From positions 1,922,001 to 1,986,000 of the forward strand of contig NZ_CP029194.1 of assembly GCF_008642375.1 (NCBI RefSeq): a stretch of 64,000 nucleotides of DNA, given 5' to 3'. This DNA is from Streptomyces venezuelae (GTDB taxonomy: Bacteria > Actinomycetota > Actinomycetes > Streptomycetales > Streptomycetaceae). The notes beneath the pieces were generated by a model that worked only from the letters and a program-made list of their open reading frames with translations, did not search any database and had not been told where the DNA came from. The position numbers and the translations under genes are program-made. Shown here one piece after another: positions 1 through 7,604 of the stretch; the stretch's first letter is position 1, and every line of letters starts with the position of its first letter.

Positions 1-215
1 TCGATCGCGGCCAGGGCCTCGCGCACCTGGTCCTCGTCGGTGACGTCCGCGGCGAGCAGGCGGACGCCCTCGGGCAGCGGCCCGGCGGCCGCGACGGCCT
101 TGTCCAGGTCGAGGCCGTAGACGGTGGCGCCACGAGCGGCGAGCGCGGCGGCCGTGGCGGCGCCGAGGCCGGAGGCGGCGCCGGTGACGAGAGCGGCGGA
201 GCCGGCGATGTCCAT
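1..215 (-). CDS. SDR family oxidoreductase, N-terminal part (runs off the window)
   Basis: The first 71 codons of a short-chain dehydrogenase/reductase are present; the gene continues beyond position 1. The protein opens MDIAGSAALVTGAASGLGAA, which contains the Rossmann NAD(P)-binding motif TGxxxGxG at about residues 11-18. An acidic residue after beta-2 (YGLDLD) favours NAD, and an AADVTD motif follows. The substrate cannot be told because the catalytic Ser-Tyr-Lys region lies outside. The ATG at 213-215 is the only good start. The gene is divergent from the TetR regulator at 404, which probably controls it, with about 190 bp between them. Confidence 0.85.
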   Translation of the reverse strand, partial: MDIAGSAALVTGAASGLGAATAAALAARGATVYGLDLDKAVAAAGPLPEGVRLLAADVTDEDQVREALAAI

Positions 216-403
216 GGAACTCCTCGTTCGTATCGTGCGGGTGGGACCCTGCCGCCGGGATGGCCGCCGGATCGGGCGCGTGCCCGCGGGGGACCGCGCG
301 GTCCGCGCGATCTGCGCCGCCCACCATAGAACCGCAGGCAGTGCCCCCGGAAGCGGAAGCAGGACATCCTCCAGGGGTGGCCGACCGGTCGTAGACTTCC
401 GCC

Positions 404-1057
404 ATGGGGCGAACGAGTGACGCGCGGGAGCGCATCCTGACCGCCGCGAAGACGCTGATGCTGTCGCGCGGCTACTCCGCCCTGGGCGTGGCGGAGATCT
501 GCAAGGCCGCCGGGGTCCCGAAGGGCAGCTTCTACTACTTCTTCGCCTCCAAGGAGGAGCTGGCCCTCGCCGTGATCGACGAGCACTGGACGGACCAGCG
601 CGCCGACTGGACGCGAGCGCTGGACGGGGACGGCGTCGGGGACGAGGACGGAGGCATGGACGGAGACGGGGGCGTCCGGCCGCTCCGGGGGCTGCGGCGG
701 CTGTACGAGTCGACCGCCGCCGAACTGCGGGACGGGCAGCGGAGCTGCGGCACCGTCACGGGCTGCCTCCTCGGGAACCTGGCCCTGGAGATGAGCACCG
801 GGACGGCGGCCGTGCGGGAGCGCCTGCGGGAGATCTTCGACGAGCAGGTGGCCCTGGTGGAGAAGACCGTCGCCGAGGCCCGCGGGCGCGGCGAGGTCAC
901 CGTCGCCGACGCCCACGAGGCCGCGCGCGCCCTCGTCGCCCAGCTGGAGGGCCAGGTCCTCTTCGCCAAGCTGTACGACGACGTGGGGCGCCTCGACGTC
1001 CTCTGGCCGAACTCCCTGGCCCTGCTGGGCGCGAGGGCCTCCACTTTGACTGAATGA
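404..1057 (+). CDS. TetR/AcrR family transcriptional regulator
   Basis: 217-residue TetR repressor. Residues 6-50 form the N-terminal HTH (ARERILTAAKTLMLSRGYSA, then a VPKGSFYYFFASKEEL recognition helix region). The C-terminal half is the ligand-binding domain and resembles the LmrA/YxaF-type group with a CxxGNLALE stretch. An acidic Asp/Gly-rich insertion (about residues 75-90) in a loop is unusual. It is divergent from the SDR gene, so autoregulation and control of that oxidoreductase are likely. Its stop lies 3 bp from the convergent cynS stop, with no terminator between them. The ligand is unknown. Confidence 0.9.
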   Translation: MGRTSDARERILTAAKTLMLSRGYSALGVAEICKAAGVPKGSFYYFFASKEELALAVIDEHWTDQRADWTRALDGDGVGDEDGGMDGDGGVRPLRGLRRLYESTAAELRDGQRSCGTVTGCLLGNLALEMSTGTAAVRERLREIFDEQVALVEKTVAEARGRGEVTVADAHEAARALVAQLEGQVLFAKLYDDVGRLDVLWPNSLALLGARASTLTE

Positions 1058-1060
1058 CCG

Positions 1061-1531
1061 TCAGAAGGGCTTTGTCGGCAGGTACTTGCCGTTCAGCGTG
1101 ATGACGGCGCGCTCGCCGCCCTCCGGGTCGGCGACCTTCTTCACGTCGAGCGTGAAGTTGATCGCGGAGATGATGCCGTCGCCGAACTGCTCGTGGACCA
1201 GGGCCTTCAGGGTGGTGCCGTACACCTGGAGCATCTCGTGGAACCGGTAGATCGTCGGGTCGGTCGGGATGCCGCCGTCGATCGAGCCCCGGGTGGGGAT
1301 CGTGCGCAGCAGCCGTACCGCTTCCTCGTCGAGGCCGAGGAGCTCGGCGACCGCCCGGGCGGACTCATCCGGCAGCGGGTGCTGGCCGAGGACGGCGGCG
1401 GTGGTGTAGGCGACGGAGAGCCCTGCGGCGTCCGCGATCCGCTGCCAGGTCAGGTCCTTGACGGTCTTGGCCTCGACGGCGGCGACGGCGAGCTCGCGAC
1501 GGGCGGTGGGGTCGAACTGGGCGTGCACCAT
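1061..1531 (-). CDS. cynS: Cyanate hydratase (cyanase)
   Basis: 156 residues, the full length of the family. Cyanase converts cyanate plus bicarbonate to ammonia and CO2 in the cytoplasm as a decamer. The catalytic residues fall at the same numbers as in the E. coli enzyme: Arg96, Glu99 ([11 protein letters not shown]) and Ser122 ([10 protein letters not shown]). The C-terminus ends KYLPTKPF like other cyanases. An N-terminal helical domain covers residues 1-80. The gene lies 45 bp downstream of the carbonic anhydrase gene and is probably cotranscribed with it. That enzyme replenishes the bicarbonate cyanase consumes. Confidence 0.97.
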   Translation of the reverse strand: MVHAQFDPTARRELAVAAVEAKTVKDLTWQRIADAAGLSVAYTTAAVLGQHPLPDESARAVAELLGLDEEAVRLLRTIPTRGSIDGGIPTDPTIYRFHEMLQVYGTTLKALVHEQFGDGIISAINFTLDVKKVADPEGGERAVITLNGKYLPTKPF

Positions 1532-1576
1532 GAGAGATACGTCCTTCGTCGTGAATCTATGGGGGGGTGGGCGGGT

Positions 1577-2179
1577 TCAGGCGGCGGTGACGGCCGGGCG
1601 GGCGGTGGTGTCGAGCTCCTCGACGGAGCCCGCCGCGATGTCGAAGACCCAGCCGTGCAGCCGTACGTCGCCTTCGGCGAGCGCGCGGGCGACGGAGGGG
1701 TGGGTGGCGAGGTTGGCCAGCTGGGCGGCGACGTTCTCGCGGACCAGGGCGGCCACGTCTCCCTGGCGTCCGGCCGCCGCGGCGCGGGCCAGGGAGGCGT
1801 CCGCGTGGCGCAGCCAGGCGGCGACGGCGGGCGCGGCGGCGAGGTCGTGACCCTCGGCGAGCGCGGTCATCGCTCCGCAGGCGGAGTGCCCGCAGACGAT
1901 GACGTCCCGTACCCCGAGGACCGCGACGGCGTACTCGACGCCGGCGGAGACCGCGTCCGCGCCCGGGGTGTGGGCGGGGAGGAGGTTGCCGACGGTACGG
2001 ATGACGAAGAGCTCGCCCGGGTCGGTCTGGGTGATCAGCTCGGGGACGACGCGGGCGTCGGAACAGCCGACGAAGAGGGTTCGGGGGCGGTGGACGGTGG
2101 CCAGGCGGGCGAAGAGGCCGGCCTTGGCGGGGAAGACCTCCCGCTGGAAGCGGTCGATTCCCTCGGCGAGATGAGGCAT
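1577..2179 (-). CDS. cynT: Beta-class carbonic anhydrase of the cyanate operon
   Basis: 200-residue beta-carbonic anhydrase that interconverts CO2 and bicarbonate. Zinc ligands Cys39, His98 and Cys101 (CSDAR and CGHSACGAM motifs) and the Asp41-Arg43 dyad are present, at the same numbers as in E. coli CynT. It sits directly upstream of cynS and divergent from a LysR gene, the classical cyn arrangement. It therefore probably prevents bicarbonate depletion during cyanate breakdown, although a general carbonic anhydrase role is also possible. The ATG is at 2177-2179. Confidence 0.95.
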   Translation of the reverse strand: MPHLAEGIDRFQREVFPAKAGLFARLATVHRPRTLFVGCSDARVVPELITQTDPGELFVIRTVGNLLPAHTPGADAVSAGVEYAVAVLGVRDVIVCGHSACGAMTALAEGHDLAAAPAVAAWLRHADASLARAAAAGRQGDVAALVRENVAAQLANLATHPSVARALAEGDVRLHGWVFDIAAGSVEELDTTARPAVTAA

Positions 2180-2203
2180 GCCTTCACCCTGCCCGACCAG
2201 TGC

Positions 2204-2255
2204 CTATAGCGTCCAAGACCGGTCATCGATCTCTGCCATAGATGGCATCTATAGC
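2204..2255. promoter_or_regulatory. cynR-cynT divergent control region: 15-bp palindrome and CTATAGC direct repeat
   Basis: Within the 93-bp gap between cynT and cynR lies ATAGATG-G-CATCTAT (2238-2252), a perfect inverted repeat around one base. The heptamer CTATAGC occurs at 2204-2210 and again at 2249-2255, 45 bp apart. These AT-rich symmetric sites in otherwise GC-rich DNA fit binding by the divergent LysR protein. Which base is the transcription start cannot be read from the sequence. Confidence 0.6.
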
Positions 2256-2272
2256 CTGTCTACACTTGTCTC

Positions 2273-3226
2273 ATGCAGCCGGAACTCCGCCACCTCCGCT
2301 ACCTCCTCGCCGTCGCCGAGCACGCCAACTTCACGCGCGCGGCGGAAGAGCTCCGTATCGCCCAGCCGACGCTGTCCCAGCAGATCAAGCAGCTGGAGAA
2401 GGCCCTCGGGGCCCAGCTCCTGGACCGCACCGGCCGGACCGTCCGCCTCACGGACGCCGGGGAGACGTACGCGCGGTACGCCCGGCGCGCTCTCCGGGAC
2501 CTGGCGGCGGGCGAAAGGGCGGTGCTGGACGTACGGGACCTGTCCCGCGGCCACCTCCGGCTGGCGGTCACCCCCACCTTCACCGCGTACCTCACGGGTC
2601 CGCTCGTCGCCGCGTTCCACACGCGCCACCCGGGGATCACCGTGGAGGTGCGGGAGCTGACACAGGACCGCATCGAGGCCGAACTCCTCGCGGACCGCGT
2701 GGATCTCGGCATCGCCTTCGACGGCGCGCACCTCGCGGGCGTCGAGGCGACGGGGCTCTTCACGGAGACCCTCGGCCTGGTCGTCGGCCCGGCGCACCCA
2801 TACGCCGGCCGCACCGAGCCGCTGCCGGTGGCGCAGCTGACCGACCGTCACCTGGCGCTGCTGAGCGAGGACTTCGCGACCCGACGGCATGTCGACGCGT
2901 ATGTGACGGAGCACCGGGTCAGCCCCCGGATCGCGGTGGAGGCCAACTCCGTCAGCGCGCTCACCGAGATCGTCCGGCGGACCGCCCTCGCCACGGTCCT
3001 CCCCGACGCCGTGACGCGCGACCACCCGTACCTGACACCCGTTCCGCTCGCCCCCGCGCTCCCGTCACGCGGCGTCGCCCTGCTGCGCCGCACCGGCGGC
3101 TACCGGAGCACGGCAGCCGAGGCCTTCGCCGAACTGGCGATGGCGGGTGAGACCGGCGAGTGGGACACCGGGGCCGAACCGGCCGTAGCGGGCGACGAGT
3201 CGGATCGGGGTCATCCGATCGGCTGA
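2273..3226 (+). CDS. cynR: LysR family regulator, CynR-like
   Basis: 317 residues. The N-terminal winged HTH (residues 1-60: ELRHLRYLLAVAEHANFTRA, then AQPTLSQQIKQLE) is a typical LysR domain, followed by a periplasmic-binding-type effector domain (about 90-295). Sequence style and position, divergent from cynT-cynS, match CynR, which activates the cyn operon with cyanate as inducer. The effector assignment is by context. A hydrophilic tail of about 25 residues follows the domain. The ATG start lies about 20 bp after the 15-bp palindrome, so the gene is probably autoregulated. Confidence 0.88.
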   Translation: MQPELRHLRYLLAVAEHANFTRAAEELRIAQPTLSQQIKQLEKALGAQLLDRTGRTVRLTDAGETYARYARRALRDLAAGERAVLDVRDLSRGHLRLAVTPTFTAYLTGPLVAAFHTRHPGITVEVRELTQDRIEAELLADRVDLGIAFDGAHLAGVEATGLFTETLGLVVGPAHPYAGRTEPLPVAQLTDRHLALLSEDFATRRHVDAYVTEHRVSPRIAVEANSVSALTEIVRRTALATVLPDAVTRDHPYLTPVPLAPALPSRGVALLRRTGGYRSTAAEAFAELAMAGETGEWDTGAEPAVAGDESDRGHPIG

Positions 3227-3371
3227 CCCGGGGGTCACCCGTTGAGCCCTCCGGGTGCAGCCGGGACGCCGACGGGGTGAGGCGCGGTACGACACCAGGA
3301 TGGAAGGGAGAGAGCGGGCGGCGTCCTCCCGACGGCCCTCGCGATTCCCCGAGTTCACTGGAGCGGACCCC

Positions 3372-3947
3372 ATGAAGCACGTGAAGAAGGCCTCGACGCG
3401 CACCCGTGCCGTGACCGGCGGCGCACTGGCCGCGGCCATCGCGCTCGGCGCCTTCGGTGCCTACTCCGCCAACGCCACCGGCGAGGAAACGGCGGCCGCT
3501 CCAGCCGCGGCCGTCGCCGAGGCCGACGCCAAGAACAAGAACACCACCCGGTCGACGCACCTCACCATCGAGGCCGCCACCAAGGCCGCACAGGCCACCC
3601 TCGACGCCGCAGAGAAGGAGAACCAGCGCGTCTCCGTCGCCGTCGTCGACCGCAACGGCAACACCCTCGTCACCCTCCGCGGCGACGGCGCCGGCCCCCA
3701 GTCCTACGAGTCCGCCGCCAAGAAGGCCTTCACCGCGGTCTCCTGGAACGCCCCCACCTCCGAACTCGCCAAGCGCCTCGCCCAGGCCCCCAACCTCAAG
3801 GACATCCCCGGCACCCTCTTCCTCGGCGGCGGCGCCCCCGTCACCGCCAAGGGCGCCCCCATCGCCGGCATCGGCGTCGCCGGCGCCCCCTCCGGCGACC
3901 TCGACGAGAAGTTCGCCCAGGCCGGCGTCGCCACCCTCGGCAAGTAG
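3372..3947 (+). CDS. Secreted HbpS-like heme-binding protein (GlcG/HbpS family)
   Basis: 191 residues. It has a Sec-type signal peptide (KKASTRTR positive region, hydrophobic core at about 14-34, Ala-rich cleavage region near residue 36), followed by a GlcG/HbpS domain with SVAVVDRNGNTLVTLRGDGA and GGGAPVTAKGAPIAGIGVAG. In Streptomyces reticuli the homologue HbpS binds heme outside the cell and modulates the SenS sensor kinase. No senS/senR pair is adjacent here, so the partner is either elsewhere or absent. The ATG at 3372 is preferred over the in-frame upstream start at 3255 because it begins the signal peptide and follows a GGAG. Confidence 0.85.
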   Translation: MKHVKKASTRTRAVTGGALAAAIALGAFGAYSANATGEETAAAPAAAVAEADAKNKNTTRSTHLTIEAATKAAQATLDAAEKENQRVSVAVVDRNGNTLVTLRGDGAGPQSYESAAKKAFTAVSWNAPTSELAKRLAQAPNLKDIPGTLFLGGGAPVTAKGAPIAGIGVAGAPSGDLDEKFAQAGVATLGK

Positions 3948-4068
3948 GCCGGAGGCCTCACCCACGCCCTCTCCCACCTCCCCCAACGCCTGTGCCCCCT
4001 GGGCCAGTTCTGCGAAACTGCGCCGACCGACACGGGAAGGCCGAGGGGGGACCGGACCGTTGGGTCCC

Positions 4069-4170
4069 ATGACGCTGTCGTTCGTGGCGGTGGGTGTGCT
4101 CGTCCTGGCGGAACTCGTCTGGGCCGTACGGATCGTCCCCGAGGGATCCCGTTCCCGCCGCAGCAGGTGA
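4069..4170 (+). pseudogene. Possible remnant of a membrane protein N-terminus (33 codons)
   Basis: A short ORF encodes one transmembrane segment (LSFVAVGVLVLAELVWAV) followed by RIVPE and then a short basic tail. A TM helix followed by VRIVPE recalls the start of SPFH/Band-7 (stomatin-like) proteins. However, the reading frame stops after 33 residues and nothing convincingly homologous follows. It may be a decayed gene or a chance ORF. The rest of 3948-4239 holds no other recognisable gene. Confidence 0.25.
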
Positions 4171-4239
4171 CCTACGCCGAGGGCACGGCCCTGGCCGTCG
4201 CGCCGCGGCTGCCGCCACGGTTCGCTGCTCATCCCGGCC

Positions 4240-4274
4240 CTCCGGTGGAATCACCATGCGTGATTCCACCGGAG
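4240..4274. terminator. 15-bp stem hairpin, probable transcription terminator
   Basis: A perfect inverted repeat, CTCCGGTGGAATCAC (4240-4254) and GTGATTCCACCGGAG (4260-4274), with a 5-nt CATGC loop. There is no T run, as is usual for Streptomyces terminators. It lies 21 bp past the stop of the minus-strand acyl-CoA dehydrogenase and would also stop plus-strand transcription from the HbpS side. Confidence 0.75.
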
Positions 4275-4295
4275 CGCAGAACGTAAGCCCGCTGC

Positions 4296-5441
4296 CTAGC
4301 GCGCCAGGCCCCGGCTGATGACCAGCCGCTGGATCTGGTTGGTGCCCTCGAAGATCTGCATGATCTTCGCCTCGCGCATGAAGCGCTCCACCGGGAAGTC
4401 GCGCGTGTAGCCGTAGCCGCCGAGGACCTGGACCGCGTCCGTGGTGACCTTCATGGCCGTGTCGGTGGCGATGAGCTTGGCCGCGCTGGCCTGGCGGCTG
4501 AAGGGCCGGCCGAGGTCACGGCGGCGGGCCGCGTCCAGGTAGGTGGCGCGGGCCGCGTCGACCGCGGCGGCCATGTCGGCGAGGAGGAAGCCGAGGCCCT
4601 GGTGGTCGACGATCCGGCGGCCGAAGGTGGTGCGCTCGTTGGCGTAGTCCACGGCGGCGTCCAGCGCGGCCTGGGCGAGGCCCGTCGCGCAGGCGGCGAT
4701 GCCGAGGCGGCCGCTGTCGAGGGCGCTGAAGGCGATCTGGAGGCCCTGGCCCTCCTCCCCGATGCGCCGGTCGGCGTCGAGGAGGGCTCCGTCCCAGTAC
4801 GCGGAGGTGGTCGGGACCGCCTGGAGGCCCATCTTGCGCTCGGGCTGGCCGAAGCTCAGCCCTTCGGCGGCGCCGGGGGCGAGGAAGCACGAGATGCCGT
4901 GGCTGCCGGGCGCGGTGCGGGCGAAGAGGGCGTAGAAGTCGGCCTTGCCGCCGTGGGTGATCCAGGCCTTCGTGCCGGTCACGCGGTATCCGCTGCCGTC
5001 TTCCTGGAGCTCGGCCTTGCAGGCGAGGGCGGCCGCGTCCGAGCCGGCCTGCGGTTCGGAGAGGCTGTAGCCGCCGATGGTGCGGCCCTCCAGCATCGCG
5101 GGCAGCCAGCGCTCCTTCTGCTCGGCGGTGCCGAAGGTGTGGAGCGGGTGGCAGGCCAGCGTGTGGACGCTGGTGGCGACGGCGACGGCCGCCCAGCGGG
5201 CGGCGAGCTCCTCCAGGACCTGGAGGTAGACCTCGTACGGCTGGCCTCCGCCGCCGTACTCCTCGGGGTAGGCGAGGCCGAGGAGCCCGGCCTCGCCGAG
5301 GGTGGTGAAGAGACCCTCGGGATAGGTCTCGGCGGCCTCGTGCTCGTTCACCCGGGGAGAGAGCTCCTTGTCGGCGATCTCCCGGGTGAGGGCGATGAGG
5401 TCCGCCGCTTCGGGGGTGGGAAGCAGGCGGTCGACATCCAT
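4296..5441 (-). CDS. Acyl-CoA dehydrogenase
   Basis: 381-residue FAD-dependent acyl-CoA dehydrogenase of the usual length. N-terminal helical, middle beta and C-terminal helical domains are all present. Recognisable motifs are the YSLSEPQAGSDA segment of the middle domain and LGGYGYTRDFPVERFMREAK. The catalytic base is Glu365 in IFEGTNQIQR. The ATG giving MDVDRLLPTP (5439-5441) is preferred to one seven codons upstream. The chain-length specificity cannot be read. It is divergent from a TetR gene, with a palindromic operator between them, implying repression by that TetR and induction by a fatty acyl-type or other carboxylic substrate. Confidence 0.92.
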   Translation of the reverse strand: MDVDRLLPTPEAADLIALTREIADKELSPRVNEHEAAETYPEGLFTTLGEAGLLGLAYPEEYGGGGQPYEVYLQVLEELAARWAAVAVATSVHTLACHPLHTFGTAEQKERWLPAMLEGRTIGGYSLSEPQAGSDAAALACKAELQEDGSGYRVTGTKAWITHGGKADFYALFARTAPGSHGISCFLAPGAAEGLSFGQPERKMGLQAVPTTSAYWDGALLDADRRIGEEGQGLQIAFSALDSGRLGIAACATGLAQAALDAAVDYANERTTFGRRIVDHQGLGFLLADMAAAVDAARATYLDAARRRDLGRPFSRQASAAKLIATDTAMKVTTDAVQVLGGYGYTRDFPVERFMREAKIMQIFEGTNQIQRLVISRGLAR

Positions 5442-5463
5442 GGCGACTCCAGCGGCGCGCAAA

Positions 5464-5491
5464 GTGGTACTGGGGCAGGTACTGCAGTACC
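5464..5491. promoter_or_regulatory. Probable TetR operator between acyl-CoA dehydrogenase and tetR
   Basis: GGTACTGCAGTACC at 5478-5491 is a perfect 14-bp palindrome. A further half-site GGTACTG at 5466-5472 lies 12 bp upstream. It sits 23-50 bp before the acyl-CoA dehydrogenase start, where a repressor would block transcription, and is in the only intergenic space shared with the divergent TetR gene. Confidence 0.7.
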
Positions 5492-5578
5492 GCTTAGCGT
5501 AGCGCAGCCGGGTCCGGACGTAACCCCCCTCACCGGGGCTCGAGGCCCCGGCGAGGGGCGGCCTGGAATACTGGCCGG

Positions 5579-6184
5579 GTGATCGAGACCTCCTCCGCCG
5601 ACGCCCCGAAGCTGACGGGCCGCGGAGCGGCGCGCCGCTCCGCCCTCTTCGAGGAGCTCGTCGCGCTGCTCGTCGGCGAGGGCTTCGCCCGCCTGACGCT
5701 CGACGACCTGGCCGCCCGGCTGCGCTGCTCGAAGCGCACGCTGTACGGCCTGGCCGGCAGCAAGGAGCAGCTCGTCCGGGCGGCGGTCGTGCACTTCTTC
5801 CGGCGGGCCACGGCCCGGGTCGAGGCGGTCCTCGCCGCCGCGACCGACCCCGCCGAGCGGCTGGCGGCCTATCTGCGCGCCGTCTCGGCCGAGCTGGCGC
5901 CGGTCTCGCCGCAGTTCTTCGACGACGTCGCCGCCTTCGAGCCGGCGGCCGAGGTGTACGAGCGGAACACCCGCGCGGCGGCCGGCCGGGTCCAGCAGCT
6001 CATCGAGGAGGGCGTGCGCGCGGGTGTCTTCCGCGAGGTGCACGTGACCTTCGCGGCGGACGTGATCTCCTCGGTGATGGTCCGCATCCAGCGGCGCCAG
6101 GTGGCCGCGGCGACCGGCCTGGCCGACGCCGAGGCGTACGAGCAGCTGGCGGAGCTGCTGCTCAGCGGCCTGCGCAAGGCCTGA
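5579..6184 (+). CDS. TetR/AcrR family transcriptional regulator
   Basis: 201-residue TetR protein starting at GTG. The N-terminal HTH covers about residues 14-65 (ALFEELVALLVGEGFARLTL, then RCSKRTLYGLAGSKEQL). A helical effector domain follows. It is divergent from the acyl-CoA dehydrogenase and very likely binds the GGTACTGCAGTACC palindrome between them. The ligand is probably an acyl-CoA or related compound by analogy with other TetR/acyl-CoA dehydrogenase pairs; this is inference. Confidence 0.88.
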   Translation: MIETSSADAPKLTGRGAARRSALFEELVALLVGEGFARLTLDDLAARLRCSKRTLYGLAGSKEQLVRAAVVHFFRRATARVEAVLAAATDPAERLAAYLRAVSAELAPVSPQFFDDVAAFEPAAEVYERNTRAAAGRVQQLIEEGVRAGVFREVHVTFAADVISSVMVRIQRRQVAAATGLADAEAYEQLAELLLSGLRKA

Positions 6185-6238
6185 AGCACGAGGACGGTAT
6201 GTTTCGGCTTCGGCCGGACTACTTCACCAGGGGGCCCA

Positions 6239-7549
6239 GTGACCACGCGGAACGGCCGCACGGTACGTGACCTGCGGCGCGAGAACCGCACCGCCGTCCT
6301 CCACCGTCTGTACTTCGACGGGCCGATGAGCCGCTTCTCGCTGGGGCCCGCGACCGGGCTGAGCTCGGGCTCGGTCAGCAACGTGGTGGGCGAACTCGTC
6401 GCGGAGGGCCTCGTGGAGGAGGCCGGCAGCGTCGACTCGGCCGGCGGGCGGCCTCGTATCCTCCTGCGGATCACGCCCGGCAGCGGCTGCATGATCGGCG
6501 TCGACGTCGGCGAAACACGGGTCAGGGTCGAGCTGTTCGACCTCACGCTCACCGAACTCGCCCGGGCCGAACGCCCGTTGGCTGTCGAGAGTGCCCATCC
6601 GAACGAGCGGTACGAGGTCGGGCTCGTCGTCGGTCTCGTCCGCGACGCCGTCGCGGAGGTGCTCGCCGCGGCGGAGGTGCCCGCCGAGCGGCTCCTCGGG
6701 GTCGGGGTCGGCGTGCCCGGCATCGTGGCCCGTACCCCCGAGGACGGTGCCGTCGTGCACGGCCAGACCATCGGCTGGGACGCCGTCCCGCTGGAGCTGC
6801 TCCTGCGGGAGGCCGTGGAGCTGCCGGCCTCGGTCCCGTACCGGATCGACAACGGCGCCAAGACGCTCGGTCAGGCGGAGATGTGGTTCGGGGCCGGGCG
6901 GGGTGCGCGGAGCGCCGTGGTCGCGCTCTTCGGCTCGGGCGTCGGCGCCTGCGTCGTCACCGACCCGATGCGGCCGGGCCGGGCGCTCGAATGGGGACAC
7001 CTGACGGTAGAGGTCAGGGGGCGCCGCTGCCGCTGCGGCTCCCGGGGATGCCTGGAGGCGTACGCGGGCGCGGGCGCGCTCCTCGACCGGTGGCGCGAGG
7101 CGGGCGGGGCGGTACCGGCCGGGGCGGACGAGGAGACCGCGCTGACGGCGATGCTCGCCGCGGCGTATCCCGCCGACGCGGGGCGGACGCCCGACGCGGC
7201 GGCGCTGGCCGTCCTGGCCGAGACGGCCGAGTACGTCGGCGCCGGCTTCGCCGACCTGATCAACCTCTTCCAGCCCGAGCGGATCCTCGTCGGCGGTTGG
7301 GCGGGGCTCCAGCTCGGCGCCCGTTTCCTGGAGACGGTCGCGGGCCACGCGAAGGAGTACGCGCTCGCGTACCCGGCGGCGCGGGTCGACATCACGATGG
7401 GAACGCTCGGCCCCGACGCGGTGACGGTCGGCGCCGCGATCCTGCCGCTCGCGGACTTCTTCGCCCGCGGCGGCCGGCGCGCCGAACCGGAGCTCGCCGA
7501 GGAGGAGCCGGCCTGGGCCCCGACCGTACGGGGACGGGAGGCGCACTGA
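6239..7549 (+). CDS. ROK family transcriptional regulator
   Basis: 436 residues. An N-terminal winged HTH (residues 8-70, MSRFSLGPATGLSSGSVSNV) is followed by a ROK kinase-fold domain (about 80-400). That domain has the ATP/sugar-site motif IGVDVGETRVRVELFD and the zinc motif CRCGSRGCLEAY. NagC- and XylR-type ROK proteins repress sugar uptake operons. No sugar transporter or kinase is adjacent here, so the target is unknown. The GTG start at 6239 follows AGGGGG. It is 54 bp downstream of the preceding tetR on the same strand. Confidence 0.88.
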   Translation: MTTRNGRTVRDLRRENRTAVLHRLYFDGPMSRFSLGPATGLSSGSVSNVVGELVAEGLVEEAGSVDSAGGRPRILLRITPGSGCMIGVDVGETRVRVELFDLTLTELARAERPLAVESAHPNERYEVGLVVGLVRDAVAEVLAAAEVPAERLLGVGVGVPGIVARTPEDGAVVHGQTIGWDAVPLELLLREAVELPASVPYRIDNGAKTLGQAEMWFGAGRGARSAVVALFGSGVGACVVTDPMRPGRALEWGHLTVEVRGRRCRCGSRGCLEAYAGAGALLDRWREAGGAVPAGADEETALTAMLAAAYPADAGRTPDAAALAVLAETAEYVGAGFADLINLFQPERILVGGWAGLQLGARFLETVAGHAKEYALAYPAARVDITMGTLGPDAVTVGAAILPLADFFARGGRRAEPELAEEEPAWAPTVRGREAH

Positions 7550-7604
7550 CCGCGCGCCCCCCTTCTGGCCGCCGGGCCGTCGTGACCCGGCAGACAGGCA
7601 GGTC

